Below, in pieces: positions 40,152 to 50,091 of a stretch of 53,841 nt of DNA. The notes under the pieces were generated by a model. It searched no databases. It saw only the letters and a program-made list of their open reading frames with translations, and was not told where the DNA came from. This DNA is from Cytophagales bacterium (GTDB taxonomy: Bacteria; Bacteroidota; Bacteroidia; Cytophagales; Cyclobacteriaceae). The stretch lies in the NCBI GenBank assembly GCA_020403045.1, contig JADBYK010000064.1, forward strand, positions 1 through 53,841, written 5' to 3'. The translations under genes and the position numbers were made by a program. Position 1 is the stretch's first letter, and every line of letters begins with the position of its first letter.

Positions 40152-41342
40152 ATGAAGAAAATTGGCGCTGAAAAATTTCTGTATTATGCTTTAATCTTAT
40201 CAGTAACGTCTATTGTTGGCAGTTGCGGTCTTTTAGGTATTGGAGGAAAAGGGGCAGCCAATAAAGATGAGGGAGAACTAATTGAGCAGTCCAAAGTAGA
40301 AAGGCGCCAACGTTATGCCCAAACCATACCTTACGGGATGTTGCCCATTCCGGCAGGAACCTTCCATATGGGTCAGACGGACGAAGACCCCGCATCCACT
40401 CAGATGAATTTCAATAAGCAAATAACCATCGGTTCTTTTTTCATGGATGAAACCGAGATATCTAATGATGAATACAACTTTTTTATCAACGTAGTCAAGG
40501 TTGGACTAACCGGCCCCGACCAGGCGACATCCAAAGAGTTAAAGGAACTATATGACGAATTAAAGGGAATTAACCCTAGCGTCAATAAATTATTTATCTA
40601 TCCTGATACGACCGTATGGAGAAGGGATTTCACCCATCATATGTCAGACCCCTTGGTCGATAACTATTGGTCATATCCTGGTTATCAAGAATACCCTGTA
40701 GTTGGTGTAAGTTGGGAAGCAGCCAGCCTATTCAATAAATGGAGAACTCATTATCTGAATAATTGGAGGGAAGAGCAGAATAACAATGGAAGGAAAGGTG
40801 GCGAAGGCCTCCCCAAATCGCCAGCTTTTCGCTTGCCCTCTGAAGCAGAGTGGGAATATGCCGCGCGCGGTGGAAGAGACATGAATAAATATCCGTGGGG
40901 TAATCCCTATATCAGAAATTCAAAAGGGTGTATGCTGGCTAACTTTAAGCCAGGCAGAGGTAATTACTATGATGATGGGTATGCTTATACATCACCAACA
41001 GGAGCCTATTTCCCTAATGATTTTGGGTTGTACGATATGTCAGGAAATGTGGCAGAGTGGTGCTTGGATGACTTCAACACCTCGTCTGTTCCGACTGTTT
41101 GGGATTTGAACCCCCAATACATTGATAAGAATGCTTATTACTATGACAATAATGGCAACTTACAATCCAAAAAGAGGTATAATGCTATAAAGGTTGTTCG
41201 CGGAGGTTCTTGGAAAGACATAGCCTACTACCTGGAGACCGGAACGAGAACGTATGAATACAAAGACTCGACTCGTGCATACATAGGTTTTCGTAGTGCC
41301 ATGACTAGTTTAGGCCGTTCATCAGGCACAGAATTTCAATAA
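40152..41342 (+). CDS. gldK: Gliding motility lipoprotein GldK
   Basis: This 396-residue lipoprotein has a lipobox IVGSC with Cys25 and then the formylglycine-generating-enzyme-like (sulfatase-modifying) domain: IPAGTFHMGQTDEDP, VVGVSWEAASLFNKW, RLPSEAEWEYAARGG, YDMSGNVAEWCLDDF and VVRGGSWKD. In GldK/PorK this domain is catalytically reduced and builds, with GldN/PorN, a ring at the outer membrane. It is the first of the K-L-M-N genes. Confidence 0.95.
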   Translation: MKKIGAEKFLYYALILSVTSIVGSCGLLGIGGKGAANKDEGELIEQSKVERRQRYAQTIPYGMLPIPAGTFHMGQTDEDPASTQMNFNKQITIGSFFMDETEISNDEYNFFINVVKVGLTGPDQATSKELKELYDELKGINPSVNKLFIYPDTTVWRRDFTHHMSDPLVDNYWSYPGYQEYPVVGVSWEAASLFNKWRTHYLNNWREEQNNNGRKGGEGLPKSPAFRLPSEAEWEYAARGGRDMNKYPWGNPYIRNSKGCMLANFKPGRGNYYDDGYAYTSPTGAYFPNDFGLYDMSGNVAEWCLDDFNTSSVPTVWDLNPQYIDKNAYYYDNNGNLQSKKRYNAIKVVRGGSWKDIAYYLETGTRTYEYKDSTRAYIGFRSAMTSLGRSSGTEFQ

Positions 41343-41398
41343 TAAAAAACTACCACTATATTTATAAAAAACTCAGACTAACCTAAATTAAGAAAACC

Positions 41399-42214
41399 AT
41401 GGCAAAGAAAAAAGGCGGATTTGCTGACTTACTTTTTACGACCATCATGCCAAAAGTATATGGTATTGGTGCAGCAGTTGTTATTGTTGGCGCTCTATTT
41501 AAAATTCAACACTGGGATGGAGCAAGTGAAATGTTGATTGTTGGTCTTGGCACCGAAGCAGTCATTTTCTTCCTAAGTGCATTTGAACCCAAGCATCCTG
41601 AAGCTGATTGGTCTAAAGTTTACCCTGAGTTGGCAGAAGACTATGAAGGGACTGTCAATCAACCATCTAGGATAAGTAACCGCCCTGCTGCCGGAGATTC
41701 TCCCCTTCTGAAAATTGATGAAATGTTGAAAACCGCCAAGGTTGATCAAAACTTACTTGATAATCTGGGTAAAGGGCTTACTAATTTGGCAACATCGGCT
41801 TCTCAAATGAGCAACTTGTCTAATGCTGCAGTCGCTACAAACGACTATGCGAAAAACGTACAAGCCGCTTCGGCTTCATTAACAGAAATGAACAAGTCTT
41901 ACGGTACTGCCATGAAAGCCGTTGGTGCGATGGCAGATGCATCAAAAGATACAAATGAGTACCATAAGCAGGTTCAATCAGTGACTAAGAACTTAGCTGC
42001 CCTGAATACCATTTACGAGATGGAGTTGAAAGACGCAGATTCTCATGTTAAAAATATGAATAAGTTCTACGAGAGCTTAACGGGCGCTATGCAAGGTCTT
42101 TCTAAAGTGGGCGACAATACCGCTAAGTTCACGTCTGAGTTGGGTAATCTAACTACCAATCTAACTGCATTGAACAAAGTCTATGGTAGCATGCTTACTG
42201 CCATGAAGGGGTAG
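41399..42214 (+). CDS. gldL: Gliding motility protein GldL
   Basis: This 271-residue inner-membrane protein has two helices close to the N-terminus (about 14-30 and 45-60; GIGAAVVIVGALFKIQHW and LIVGLGTEAVIFFLSAF) separated by a short loop, and a long helical cytoplasmic tail rich in Asn, Ala and Lys. GldL and GldM form the proton-driven motor of the type IX system. It starts 56 bases after gldK. Confidence 0.95.
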   Translation: MAKKKGGFADLLFTTIMPKVYGIGAAVVIVGALFKIQHWDGASEMLIVGLGTEAVIFFLSAFEPKHPEADWSKVYPELAEDYEGTVNQPSRISNRPAAGDSPLLKIDEMLKTAKVDQNLLDNLGKGLTNLATSASQMSNLSNAAVATNDYAKNVQAASASLTEMNKSYGTAMKAVGAMADASKDTNEYHKQVQSVTKNLAALNTIYEMELKDADSHVKNMNKFYESLTGAMQGLSKVGDNTAKFTSELGNLTTNLTALNKVYGSMLTAMKG

Positions 42215-42266
42215 TTTTGGTGAGTGAAGTTTAGGATTAATTTTTGATAATTTAAATTAATAAGAC

Positions 42267-43862
42267 ATGGCAGGTGGAAAAGAGACACCCAGGCAGAAAA
42301 TGATCGGTATGATGTACATGGTGTTGACGGCTCTTTTGGCTCTCAACGTTAGTAGTGCTGTACTTGAGAAATTTGCCATCATTGATGAAACGCTAAAGGA
42401 ACTCGTTGATACAAGTGGATCTTCCAATGAAGCAATCGTGAAAGGTATTGAAAGCTCAACGGTAAAAAACCAAAAAGTTGACGAGGCAAAAGAGACTGCG
42501 AAAAAGGTAAGGGAGCTTACAAAAGGTACACTAGCTTACATGGAAGATATAAAGAACAAAATGAAGACGGGAGACGATAATTTGCCCCTGAAAGAACTTG
42601 TTCAAGATACGCACCATGCCGATGAATTAATGATGAACGGAGAAGATGAAGCTGGTAAAGTGAGTTTGGCTCAACAATATCAGGCTGAGTTAGACAAATA
42701 CGTTAAGCAACTCAATGATCTTACCAAGCCAGCGAAGCAATTTGCGAAAATAACCAAGCGAGCAGGCGAGTATAAGAGTTTTGTTAACGCTAAGAAGGAG
42801 CTTTTAGATCAGCCCTATACTAAATTTGCCTTTCACGGCACACCTACGATGGGGGCAATTGCCTATGTTACGCAGCAACAGACAGAGGTTTTGGCGTATG
42901 AGAGAGAGGCATTAAACGAATTGTTAAAGGTGACAGAGGGAGATGTTTTTAAAGCGGATCTTTTAGTTGCCATGGTCAGAGCAGAATCAAATAGTGTAGT
43001 GGCAGGTACAAACTACGAAGGTGACTTGTTTCTAGCGGGTGCTGCATCCGGTGGCGAAGATCCGATCATGTTTAAAGGCAGCGAGAAGGTGGACGTGAAG
43101 GACGTGGAAATACGTCCGGGCGAAAGGATAAAAATGGGTAAAATAAAATTCAGGGCATCTGGTTCAGATTTTGATGAGAACGGAGTAGAAAAGAAATCTT
43201 TTCCTGTTAAGATAGTTCTACCTAACCGGGAAAAGCCTATCGAACAAGTAATTAAGTACACGGTTGTTAAGCCAAACGTAAAATTTGAATCTGCGACAGG
43301 AGCCATAGAGCTCTATAGAGAGTGCGGAAACATTAAGAACGTGTCGATACCTGGATTTACGGATTTGTCTGCGATTAATTTAACCTGTTCCCCGGAAGAG
43401 GGTAAAATAATTCCTCAAGGCTCGGGAGCCTATGCGTTTCTTCCATTGAAAGGGAGAATGACAGTAAAAGTAAAGTTGGGCAATGATGAAATTTTTACTC
43501 AGAGATTTGATGCTGTGCCTGTGCCGGAGCCACAGTTCGTTTTAAGGGTTCAAAATCAGGATGTGGACTATAAAAAAGGGGTAGCTCCAAGCGCGAGGGT
43601 TGACGTTACCATCCGCCTACCAAAGGCTTTCACAGATCAAAACAAGAAAGATTCGAAATATACCGTGAAATCAATGGAGATATTTACACCCAGAAGCGGG
43701 ATAAAATCTGTTCAAGGCGACCAAATAAAATTATCTGATTATGGCGCGAGAGGTGGTGATAATTTTTCTATTTATTCGGTAGAGGTGGTTAGAGATACAT
43801 TCGATGGAAGAAAGGTGCCTGTGAATTTTCAGTTTACACCTGTTGCCATTCCGGTTAAATAA
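42267..43862 (+). CDS. gldM: Gliding motility protein GldM
   Basis: This 531-residue protein starts ETPRQKMIGMMYMVLTALLALN, whose single membrane helix joins the GldL pair in the motor. The rest is periplasmic: a helical part (to about 220) and beta-sandwich domains (for example VEIRPGERIKMGKIKFRAS and FSIYSVEVVRDTFDGRKV). The periplasmic rod reaches the outer-membrane ring of GldK and GldN. The length is normal for the family. Confidence 0.95.
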   Translation: MAGGKETPRQKMIGMMYMVLTALLALNVSSAVLEKFAIIDETLKELVDTSGSSNEAIVKGIESSTVKNQKVDEAKETAKKVRELTKGTLAYMEDIKNKMKTGDDNLPLKELVQDTHHADELMMNGEDEAGKVSLAQQYQAELDKYVKQLNDLTKPAKQFAKITKRAGEYKSFVNAKKELLDQPYTKFAFHGTPTMGAIAYVTQQQTEVLAYEREALNELLKVTEGDVFKADLLVAMVRAESNSVVAGTNYEGDLFLAGAASGGEDPIMFKGSEKVDVKDVEIRPGERIKMGKIKFRASGSDFDENGVEKKSFPVKIVLPNREKPIEQVIKYTVVKPNVKFESATGAIELYRECGNIKNVSIPGFTDLSAINLTCSPEEGKIIPQGSGAYAFLPLKGRMTVKVKLGNDEIFTQRFDAVPVPEPQFVLRVQNQDVDYKKGVAPSARVDVTIRLPKAFTDQNKKDSKYTVKSMEIFTPRSGIKSVQGDQIKLSDYGARGGDNFSIYSVEVVRDTFDGRKVPVNFQFTPVAIPVK

Positions 43863-43874
43863 ACTAGAGCAAGA

Positions 43875-44915
43875 ATGAAAAATAATTTGATTTTGGTTTC
43901 TCTTTTGATGATGGCATTATCGGGTTCCGCACAAACGGATACTATATTTAATCCAAAGGCTTTGGAGAAAATCCCTTACTATGAACAATTGTATCGGTTT
44001 AGAGTTTGGCGTGATGTGAATTTTGACGAAAAACAAAATGCCGTTTTTGTTTCGCCAAACTCAAACCTGAAAAAATTTATTATTGAAAGCGTAAAGGCCA
44101 AAAAGCTGAACGCCTATGCTCCAGACGACTACACTTTTGATACACCCCTTTCAGGGCTCGCAAAAGGGAAAGCTGCGCAGTTACCGATGTTTAAACCCAA
44201 TACCGATTATTCTGAAAATGACGAGATCATTTATGGAGATAACAAGTACGTGCCTCGAATGGCATTAGTTTATGTTAGGGAGCCATCAGATGACAATTAC
44301 TGGAAATTAGAGAAGAAAAAGGTGCCCGCAGCACAGCCATTTGATCCAAACAAGTCTTATAGCGAACGCGACCAAGTGCAGTATAATGGAAATAAGTACA
44401 CGGCCACTCAAGAGATGAATGGAGTTCCACTCCCGACAGTTCTAGGAGATTTTTGGAAAGAGAATGGTACTGTTACTAACTATGTAGAGGAGTCTGACAT
44501 CGGATCACTTCAGGTGGTGGAAGATGTTATTTTTGATAGAAGGAGATCTAGACTATACTATGATATAATAGGTCTTAAAATAATTTCAAAAGAGGAGGGA
44601 AGCCCTTACGCAATCATCAATTATAAAGAATTTGCCGACCTTGTTGGGAAATTATCCCATGACAGAGAAATGAGGGTAAGGAACACAGTTAAGTGGAAGA
44701 ATCGATACAATCCCTCACAGGATATGAATTTCGCTGATGCCTTTAAACTAAGGCTGTTTCACGGTATCATCAGTCAGGTGGAAAACCCAGATGATAAAAC
44801 CATAGAGGAAATCTATGTCACAGGAAACAAAAGAACGTATGCAGAAGCAATATTTGCCCGCTGGGAAGAGGAAATGAAGATGATGGAGAAAGAACATAAT
44901 CTTTGGGAATATTAA
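43875..44915 (+). CDS. gldN: Gliding motility protein GldN
   Basis: This 346-residue protein has a signal peptide (about 1-19, ending SGSAQ), the GldN-type start VWRDVNFDEKQN and the later core VVEDVIFDRRRSRLYYDIIGLKII. It forms the outer-membrane-associated ring with GldK. Two short repeated beta units (DENDEIIYGDNKYVPR-like and SERDQVQYNGNKYTAT) occur near residues 110-180; these resemble carbohydrate-binding module 5/12 repeats and look like an insert absent from shorter GldN proteins. It begins 12 bases after gldM and is followed by a strong terminator. Confidence 0.9.
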   Translation: MKNNLILVSLLMMALSGSAQTDTIFNPKALEKIPYYEQLYRFRVWRDVNFDEKQNAVFVSPNSNLKKFIIESVKAKKLNAYAPDDYTFDTPLSGLAKGKAAQLPMFKPNTDYSENDEIIYGDNKYVPRMALVYVREPSDDNYWKLEKKKVPAAQPFDPNKSYSERDQVQYNGNKYTATQEMNGVPLPTVLGDFWKENGTVTNYVEESDIGSLQVVEDVIFDRRRSRLYYDIIGLKIISKEEGSPYAIINYKEFADLVGKLSHDREMRVRNTVKWKNRYNPSQDMNFADAFKLRLFHGIISQVENPDDKTIEEIYVTGNKRTYAEAIFARWEEEMKMMEKEHNLWEY

Positions 44916-44937
44916 TCCGGAAAAATTAATTTGAAAG

Positions 44938-44965
44938 GGCTTCCTAGAACTAGGAAGCCTTTTTT
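44938..44965 (+). terminator. Intrinsic terminator of the gld cluster
   Basis: GGCTTCCTAG, AA, CTAGGAAGCC is a perfect 10-bp stem followed by TTTTTTG, 22 bases after the gldN stop. It separates the type IX cluster from the GNAT gene. Confidence 0.9.
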
Positions 44966-44973
44966 GTTTGAGT

Positions 44974-45450
44974 ATGCCACACATTCGAAAAGGTATAGAA
45001 GGAGACTTGCCACGGACATTGGAGTTAGTGAAAGAATTGGCGGCCTATGAGCGCGCTTTGGGTGAAGTATCTAACACCGTGCAAGCCATGAAGGAGGACG
45101 GTTTTGGGAAAAATCCGATCTTCGGGTTTTTTGTGGCAGAAGTAGATCAAGAAATAGTGGGCGTGTCGCTTTACTACTACAGGTACTCAACATGGAAAGG
45201 TAAGCGTCTATATTTAGAAGACATTATAGTGACCGAGAGGATGAGAGGGCAAGGCATTGGCAAGCTACTTTTTGAAGCAACCCTACATTATTCCTTGAAT
45301 CAGAAATGTACAGGAATGATGTGGCAAGTGTTGGACTGGAATGAACCCGCTATTAACTTCTATAAAAAGTATAGTGCCAAAATGGATGGTGAGTGGGTCA
45401 ACTGTACGTTAGAGGCCGATGAAATTCGACAAATTCTGAATATCGCCTAG
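44974..45450 (+). CDS. GNAT-family acetyltransferase (diamine/spermidine type)
   Basis: This 158-residue protein starts PHIRKGIEGDLPRTLELVKELA and has LYLEDIIVTERMRGQGIGKLL with the RGQGIGK acetyl-CoA loop, then WQVLDWNEPAINFYKKY. This is the diamine/thialysine acetyltransferase subfamily. The ATG at 44974 is preferred over a TTG at 44968 because the family begins there. It starts 8 bases after the terminator's T tract. Confidence 0.85.
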   Translation: MPHIRKGIEGDLPRTLELVKELAAYERALGEVSNTVQAMKEDGFGKNPIFGFFVAEVDQEIVGVSLYYYRYSTWKGKRLYLEDIIVTERMRGQGIGKLLFEATLHYSLNQKCTGMMWQVLDWNEPAINFYKKYSAKMDGEWVNCTLEADEIRQILNIA

Positions 45451-45460
45451 GCGAAATTGA

Positions 45461-45763
45461 TTATACTTCTTCCAGAAGGGTATTGAACACTACATGTCGA
45501 TCTTTGAATCGCTGACGGTGTGTTTCAATAATGGTATCAGTGTGCTGGGCAAGGTACTGAACGACATCTTCAATACGATGAGCAAATAGCTGAATGCTAT
45601 ATGATACAGAGCTTTCATCGTCATGAGTGACAATTCTATACATTTTAGACTCTGCGAAATAACCGGTAGCCCAGACAGCAGGAAGATAGTTTTCCTTTAT
45701 CCATTCTAGCCAGTCTTTTTCTATCTCTTTGTCAATACCAACTGTTACGTTGTATAAAAACAT
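45461..45763 (-). CDS. DUF4286-family protein
   Basis: This 100-residue protein matches the small DUF4286 family of Bacteroidota: FLYNVTVGIDKEIEKDWLEW, then NYLPAVWATGYFAESKMYRI and YSIQLF, with a ferredoxin-like alternation. The function is unknown. Its start is 5 bases after the stop of the dehydrogenase-like gene on the same strand, so they are co-transcribed. Confidence 0.8.
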   Translation of the reverse strand: MFLYNVTVGIDKEIEKDWLEWIKENYLPAVWATGYFAESKMYRIVTHDDESSVSYSIQLFAHRIEDVVQYLAQHTDTIIETHRQRFKDRHVVFNTLLEEV

Positions 45764-45768
45764 ATCAT

Positions 45769-46983
45769 TTATTTTTGATCTACGTAGTCTTGAAGGTAGC
45801 TGAAATTGGAAGTTAATCGGCCATTCTCAGCCATCGTTGCTCTGGCAATGATTCCCTCAGTGTCCTCTACCAACAATGGCTTCATGATTCGATCGATTAG
45901 ATCTCTTCCAAACTCGTCAGAGGCGCTTCTAGGGAGTTCACAAGGCAGATTATCAACGGCCATGACAGTAATGTGAGAGTCACCACTTAATGGTTCAACA
46001 ACAGCATCGGTCTGGGGGATGTAGTCATAAAGCGGATCTGTGATAGTACTAGCTCTTTTTGTGCATGGTACAGAGCCATTAATATCGCAGGTAATATCTG
46101 CTACTACACGAATTCGGAATTGATGCTCACGCATATCTTCTTGCGAAAAGAGTTTTGGTGCAGCCGGGTTCCAGAATGCACCGGCCAGTAAAATATCGGC
46201 AACTTTTGTGAACGGAGAAAAATGAGAAGTGTATTTTTCGGGGTGCTTGTGAAACTCGTTTCGGTTAAAATGGCCACCTTCGATTCGGAGATGGTAGTCT
46301 GCGCTACTTAATTGGGTATAGACAGGTTCTTGAAAAGTGGAATTCAAAAAATCTGCGGGGTCAACTTTTCTGATTCCCGCAGTATCAAGAGTTTCCATTG
46401 CGCCTTTACCTACACGCCCCGCCCCTGTTAAAACAATTTTGATAGGGGGCAGTTTGATTTTTCGCAATTCAAGCTTTAAGTCGTTCACATCAAAGCATTC
46501 GTTTGCCCTTCTGAGTGTATATAGCTTGTATCTTTTTCCGTAGGCCCACAAGCCATTGTAAGCGCCTACGATGCCTGCATATCTACCAAATGCCACTAAG
46601 CGATTCCCTTGCTGGTCTTTTAGCGTTTCATAATCAATCAGTCGAATTTTCTTTTTTAGAATCTCTTGTAGTAGTTTTCGATTATACGGTTGTTTTTTTA
46701 GTGTATGCGAAAAAAATAAATAGGTTTTATTCGCAATTAGATTTTGAATCGGCACTTCTTTGATACCCATCAGGATGTCGCAATCAGAAACATCTTCTTG
46801 CACTGATATGCCCAACTCTTTATACTCGGCTTCTTTGAAGCACCTCGCGGCACTTGGCTGGCAAACCATTTTCACGTGGGTAAAACGTTGCATAATTTCT
46901 TCAGCCTGCAACGGAGTAAAAGGTACGCGTTTGTCGGGAGGAACTTTCCCTTCGCTGATGAGAGCTAGTTTAATTGTATTCAC
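45769..46983 (-). CDS. NAD(P)-dependent dehydrogenase of the AlaDH/PNT fold (saccharopine-dehydrogenase-like)
   Basis: This 404-residue enzyme has an N-terminal AlaDH/PNT domain (IKLALISEGKVPPDKRVPFTP, then CDILMGIKEVP and TYLFFSHTLKKQPYN) and a Rossmann-type half with IVLTGAGRVGKGAMETL. RVVADITCDINGSVPCTKRA is the active-site region shared by lysine-forming saccharopine dehydrogenases and alanine dehydrogenases. The substrate is probably saccharopine or a related amino acid adduct. The enzyme may be catabolic or in lysine metabolism, but this is not fixed by the sequence. Confidence 0.8.
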   Translation of the reverse strand: MNTIKLALISEGKVPPDKRVPFTPLQAEEIMQRFTHVKMVCQPSAARCFKEAEYKELGISVQEDVSDCDILMGIKEVPIQNLIANKTYLFFSHTLKKQPYNRKLLQEILKKKIRLIDYETLKDQQGNRLVAFGRYAGIVGAYNGLWAYGKRYKLYTLRRANECFDVNDLKLELRKIKLPPIKIVLTGAGRVGKGAMETLDTAGIRKVDPADFLNSTFQEPVYTQLSSADYHLRIEGGHFNRNEFHKHPEKYTSHFSPFTKVADILLAGAFWNPAAPKLFSQEDMREHQFRIRVVADITCDINGSVPCTKRASTITDPLYDYIPQTDAVVEPLSGDSHITVMAVDNLPCELPRSASDEFGRDLIDRIMKPLLVEDTEGIIARATMAENGRLTSNFSYLQDYVDQK

Positions 46984-47010
46984 TCGGAATTTATAATTTC
47001 ATAATGCGTT

Positions 47011-47784
47011 TTAGCTTTCAAATAAATTTCCTAGCAAAGAACCTCCTTCTTTTCGGCTGTTGCTTCCATAAGGTGCCAACGCTTGAATGAGTTTTCGAAT
47101 AGGCATTGACTGCAGCCATACCTTACCAGAGCCTCGCAAGGTCGCTAAGAAAATTCCTTCACCACCGAATACCATTGATTTTAAACTACCGGTTGATTCT
47201 ACATCAAAATCTATTTGAGATTCAAAAGCCACTACGCATCCGGTATCCACCCGAAGAGTTTCATTGTTCAGGGTGCGTTCGATAACCGTTCCGCCTGCAT
47301 GCACAAATGCAAGTCCATCGCCTTGTAATTTTTGCAGAATGAACCCTTCGCCACCTACAAGGCCAGCCCCGATCTTGCGATTGAATACGATGCTCAACTT
47401 AGTGCCAAAAGCAGCACATAGAAAGCCGTCTTTTTGAACTACTAATTCTTGTCTTGGACTTTTGGCAAGATCTATTGGAATTACCGTGCCTGGGTAAGGG
47501 GCAGAAAAGCCAACCTTCGCTTTTCTATTTCCGCGATTAGTGAAATGCGTCATAAACAATGACTCGCCTGTGATTAGTCTACTTCCCGCAGAAAGCAGCT
47601 TGTCAAAAAGACCTGCGTTTGGATTGGAGCCATCGCCCATTTTTGTCTCGAAGAGTATTCCCTCTTCCATAAAAAGCATAGCACCCGCTTCCGCAATAAC
47701 GGTCTCTAAGGGGTCAAGCTCTACTTCAACAATTTGAATGCTTTCACCTTTTATTTGATAGTCGATAACATGTGATGATGGCAT
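47011..47784 (-). CDS. AIM24/TIGR00266-family protein
   Basis: This 257-residue protein begins [28 protein letters not shown] and has [20 protein letters not shown] and [22 protein letters not shown], the beta-helix-like repeats of the TIGR00266 family, related to mitochondrial AIM24. The function in bacteria is unknown. It ends 27 bases before the dehydrogenase gene and starts 1 base after the next gene on the same strand, so co-transcription is likely. Confidence 0.85.
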   Translation of the reverse strand: MPSSHVIDYQIKGESIQIVEVELDPLETVIAEAGAMLFMEEGILFETKMGDGSNPNAGLFDKLLSAGSRLITGESLFMTHFTNRGNRKAKVGFSAPYPGTVIPIDLAKSPRQELVVQKDGFLCAAFGTKLSIVFNRKIGAGLVGGEGFILQKLQGDGLAFVHAGGTVIERTLNNETLRVDTGCVVAFESQIDFDVESTGSLKSMVFGGEGIFLATLRGSGKVWLQSMPIRKLIQALAPYGSNSRKEGGSLLGNLFES

Positions 47785-47785
47785 A

Positions 47786-48004
47786 TTATTTATTTTTCTT
47801 TTTTAATTTTTTTAGGCGTTCCGTTTCTTCTTTTTCGAGTAATTTCTTGTCGTCTACATTTCTGTCCAGGAAGGAATTTATTTTCTCGATGTTCATATTG
47901 GATTGTAGTCCACCAAATTGATCAATCGAAACTTCAAACCCACTAAGCTCTTTGTGAACACGTGGCTTTCCCTGCTTTGGACTGGGCTTGTCTTTCTTGG
48001 CCAT
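47786..48004 (-). CDS. Small charged protein, unknown
   Basis: This 72-residue protein is basic at both ends ([19 protein letters not shown] and [14 protein letters not shown]) with a middle [22 protein letters not shown]. It resembles small conserved proteins found next to gltX in Bacteroidota but has no known function. It starts 11 bases after gltX. Confidence 0.65.
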   Translation of the reverse strand: MAKKDKPSPKQGKPRVHKELSGFEVSIDQFGGLQSNMNIEKINSFLDRNVDDKKLLEKEETERLKKLKKKNK

Positions 48005-48015
48005 TTAATTGTCGT

Positions 48016-49551
48016 TTAGGTACCCGCTACTTGAAAATTTTCCAGTGCGTATTTTATCCGGTTAACTGTTTCTTCTTTCCCTAGTATTTCCATCGTTAAC
48101 ATCAAGTCCGGACCAGACGCGCCACCCGTTATTGACATCCGCAGAGGTTGGAGAATTTGGCCTGTTTTTATTCCTAACTCTCCCGTTACCTTTTCTAACG
48201 AAAGCTTTGCAGCGTCAGCCGAGAATGGTTGGGTAACTTTGATTTCTTCTATAAATCCACGTAACGTTCTTACTGCATCGAGGTTCCATTTTTTTGCGAC
48301 TATTTGTTGATCGAATGTAGTCGGGGCTGAAAAGAAAATCTTGCCTTGCTCCCACAAATCACGGGGGAAGGTAATTCGTTCGCGCAAAGCAAAACATATT
48401 TTTTCAGCTTTCTCATGGCTGCAAGATATTCCTTCGCTTGTAAGAGACGCTAGTAGATAATCCGCCAGTTCCTTGTCGGACTTACTGCGTAAGTAGTGTT
48501 GATTAAACCACTGTGCTTTTTGTATATCAAATTTTGCTCCTGCTTTGCCTATTCGTTCTAGGGAGAAAGCCTCCACCAATTCTGTCATTGAGAAAATCTC
48601 TTTTTCGGTTCCCGGATTCCATCCTAAAAAAGCCAAAAAATTGATTAACGCTTCGGGAAGAAATCCACTCTCCTTAAAGCCAGTGGCGAGTTCTTTTGTT
48701 GCAGGATCAGTCCAGTTTAATGGAAAAATTGGGAACCCTATCCGATCTGCATCTCGTTTGCTCAACTTTCCATTTCCATCGGGCTTCAAAAGAAGTGGCA
48801 GGTGTGCAAACTGCGGCATTTCATTTTGCCAGCCTAAAAACTGATATAACAATACGTGCAAAGGAGCTGATGGCAACCATTCTTCACCTCTGATAACGTG
48901 CGAAATCTTCATCAGGTAGTCGTCAACTACATTCGCTAAATGATACGTAGGCATGCCATCCGATTTCATCAGTACTTTATCATCAATTTGAGAGGAGTTA
49001 ACCACCACTTCGCCTCTGATCAGATCAGTCAACCGAACTTCCTTGTTTGTCGGTACTTTTAATCGTATCACATACGCATCTCCCGCTGCTAATTTCTTGT
49101 CGACTTCTTCTTTTTTTAAAGTCAAAGAGTTGTTCATCTGCATACGGCTTCCACTCCCATACTGTTGATTGGCATCACCCGCTGCTTTTAGTCGTTCGCG
49201 CATCGCTTCTAAATCTTGCTCGGTATCAAATGCGTAATAGGCGTTGCCTTCATCGACTAGTTGTTGGGCGTATTGCTTATAAATCGGCTTGCGCTCGGAT
49301 TGGCGGTAGGGTGCATGCGGCCCACCTTTGCCAACGCCTTCATCAATTTGAATACCTACCCAATTCAATGAATTGATAATGTATTCTTCTGCTCCGGGAA
49401 CGTAACGGTTTTGGTCTGTATCCTCAATTCGCAAGATCATGGTGCCATTGTGCTTGCGAGCCAGCAAGTAGTTGTACAGTGCTGTGCGCACTCCACCAAT
49501 GTGTAATGCCCCGGTGGGACTTGGCGCAAACCGCACGCGAACTGGTTTCAT
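48016..49551 (-). CDS. gltX: Glutamate-tRNA ligase
   Basis: This 511-residue class I synthetase charges tRNA-Glu. FAPSPTGALHIGGVRTALYN holds the HIGH-like motif and GKLSKRDADR the KMSKS-like motif. The C-terminal anticodon-binding region (about 350-511) is complete. It starts the leftward group gltX, small charged protein, AIM24-like, dehydrogenase, DUF4286, all spaced by under 30 bases. Confidence 0.96.
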   Translation of the reverse strand: MKPVRVRFAPSPTGALHIGGVRTALYNYLLARKHNGTMILRIEDTDQNRYVPGAEEYIINSLNWVGIQIDEGVGKGGPHAPYRQSERKPIYKQYAQQLVDEGNAYYAFDTEQDLEAMRERLKAAGDANQQYGSGSRMQMNNSLTLKKEEVDKKLAAGDAYVIRLKVPTNKEVRLTDLIRGEVVVNSSQIDDKVLMKSDGMPTYHLANVVDDYLMKISHVIRGEEWLPSAPLHVLLYQFLGWQNEMPQFAHLPLLLKPDGNGKLSKRDADRIGFPIFPLNWTDPATKELATGFKESGFLPEALINFLAFLGWNPGTEKEIFSMTELVEAFSLERIGKAGAKFDIQKAQWFNQHYLRSKSDKELADYLLASLTSEGISCSHEKAEKICFALRERITFPRDLWEQGKIFFSAPTTFDQQIVAKKWNLDAVRTLRGFIEEIKVTQPFSADAAKLSLEKVTGELGIKTGQILQPLRMSITGGASGPDLMLTMEILGKEETVNRIKYALENFQVAGT

Positions 49552-49656
49552 ATTTCGTTATTTGATCGCCAAAGTTATATCAAAATATTCATCCAAAGGC
49601 GGAGGAAAACGCTGTGAGGTCTTGGCAATTATTCAGATCACCTTCCTATGGTTGTA

Positions 49657-50037
49657 CTAACCTACTGCGATACAGGAAATTTCCACATTGACATCTTTCG
49701 GCAATCGGCTTACTTCCACCGTTTCACGAGCGGGTGGATGAGCTGAAAAACTTTTTCCATACACTTCGTTGACTTTAGGGAAGTTGTTCATGTCTTTTAG
49801 AAAGATGGTACACTTTACCACGTGACTAAAGTCCATATTCGCAGCTAGTAAGATTTCGCTCAGGTTCTTCATCACTTGCTCGGTCTCTTCAGCGATCGTG
49901 GCTGTGATCATTCCACCGGAAGACGTGTCAATCGCAATTTGCCCTGATACAAAAAGCATATTCCCAGTCTTTACAGCCTGGCTGTAAGGCCCGATTGGTT
50001 CGGGGGCGTTGGGGGAGTAAATTACTTCTTTGGTCAT
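49657..50037 (-). CDS. ridA: RidA-family imine/enamine deaminase
   Basis: This 126-residue protein starts EVIYSPNAPEPIGPYSQAVKTGNMLFVSGQI and has the arginine of PPARETVEV, both hallmarks of RidA, which hydrolyses reactive enamines and imines formed by PLP enzymes. Length and motifs are normal. Its neighbours are not functionally linked. Confidence 0.92.
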   Translation of the reverse strand: MTKEVIYSPNAPEPIGPYSQAVKTGNMLFVSGQIAIDTSSGGMITATIAEETEQVMKNLSEILLAANMDFSHVVKCTIFLKDMNNFPKVNEVYGKSFSAHPPARETVEVSRLPKDVNVEISCIAVG

Positions 50038-50091
50038 AGCGAAAGGATGAGTAGTTTTGATTCAAATATCTGAAAAACTTCTGTTTTGCTT

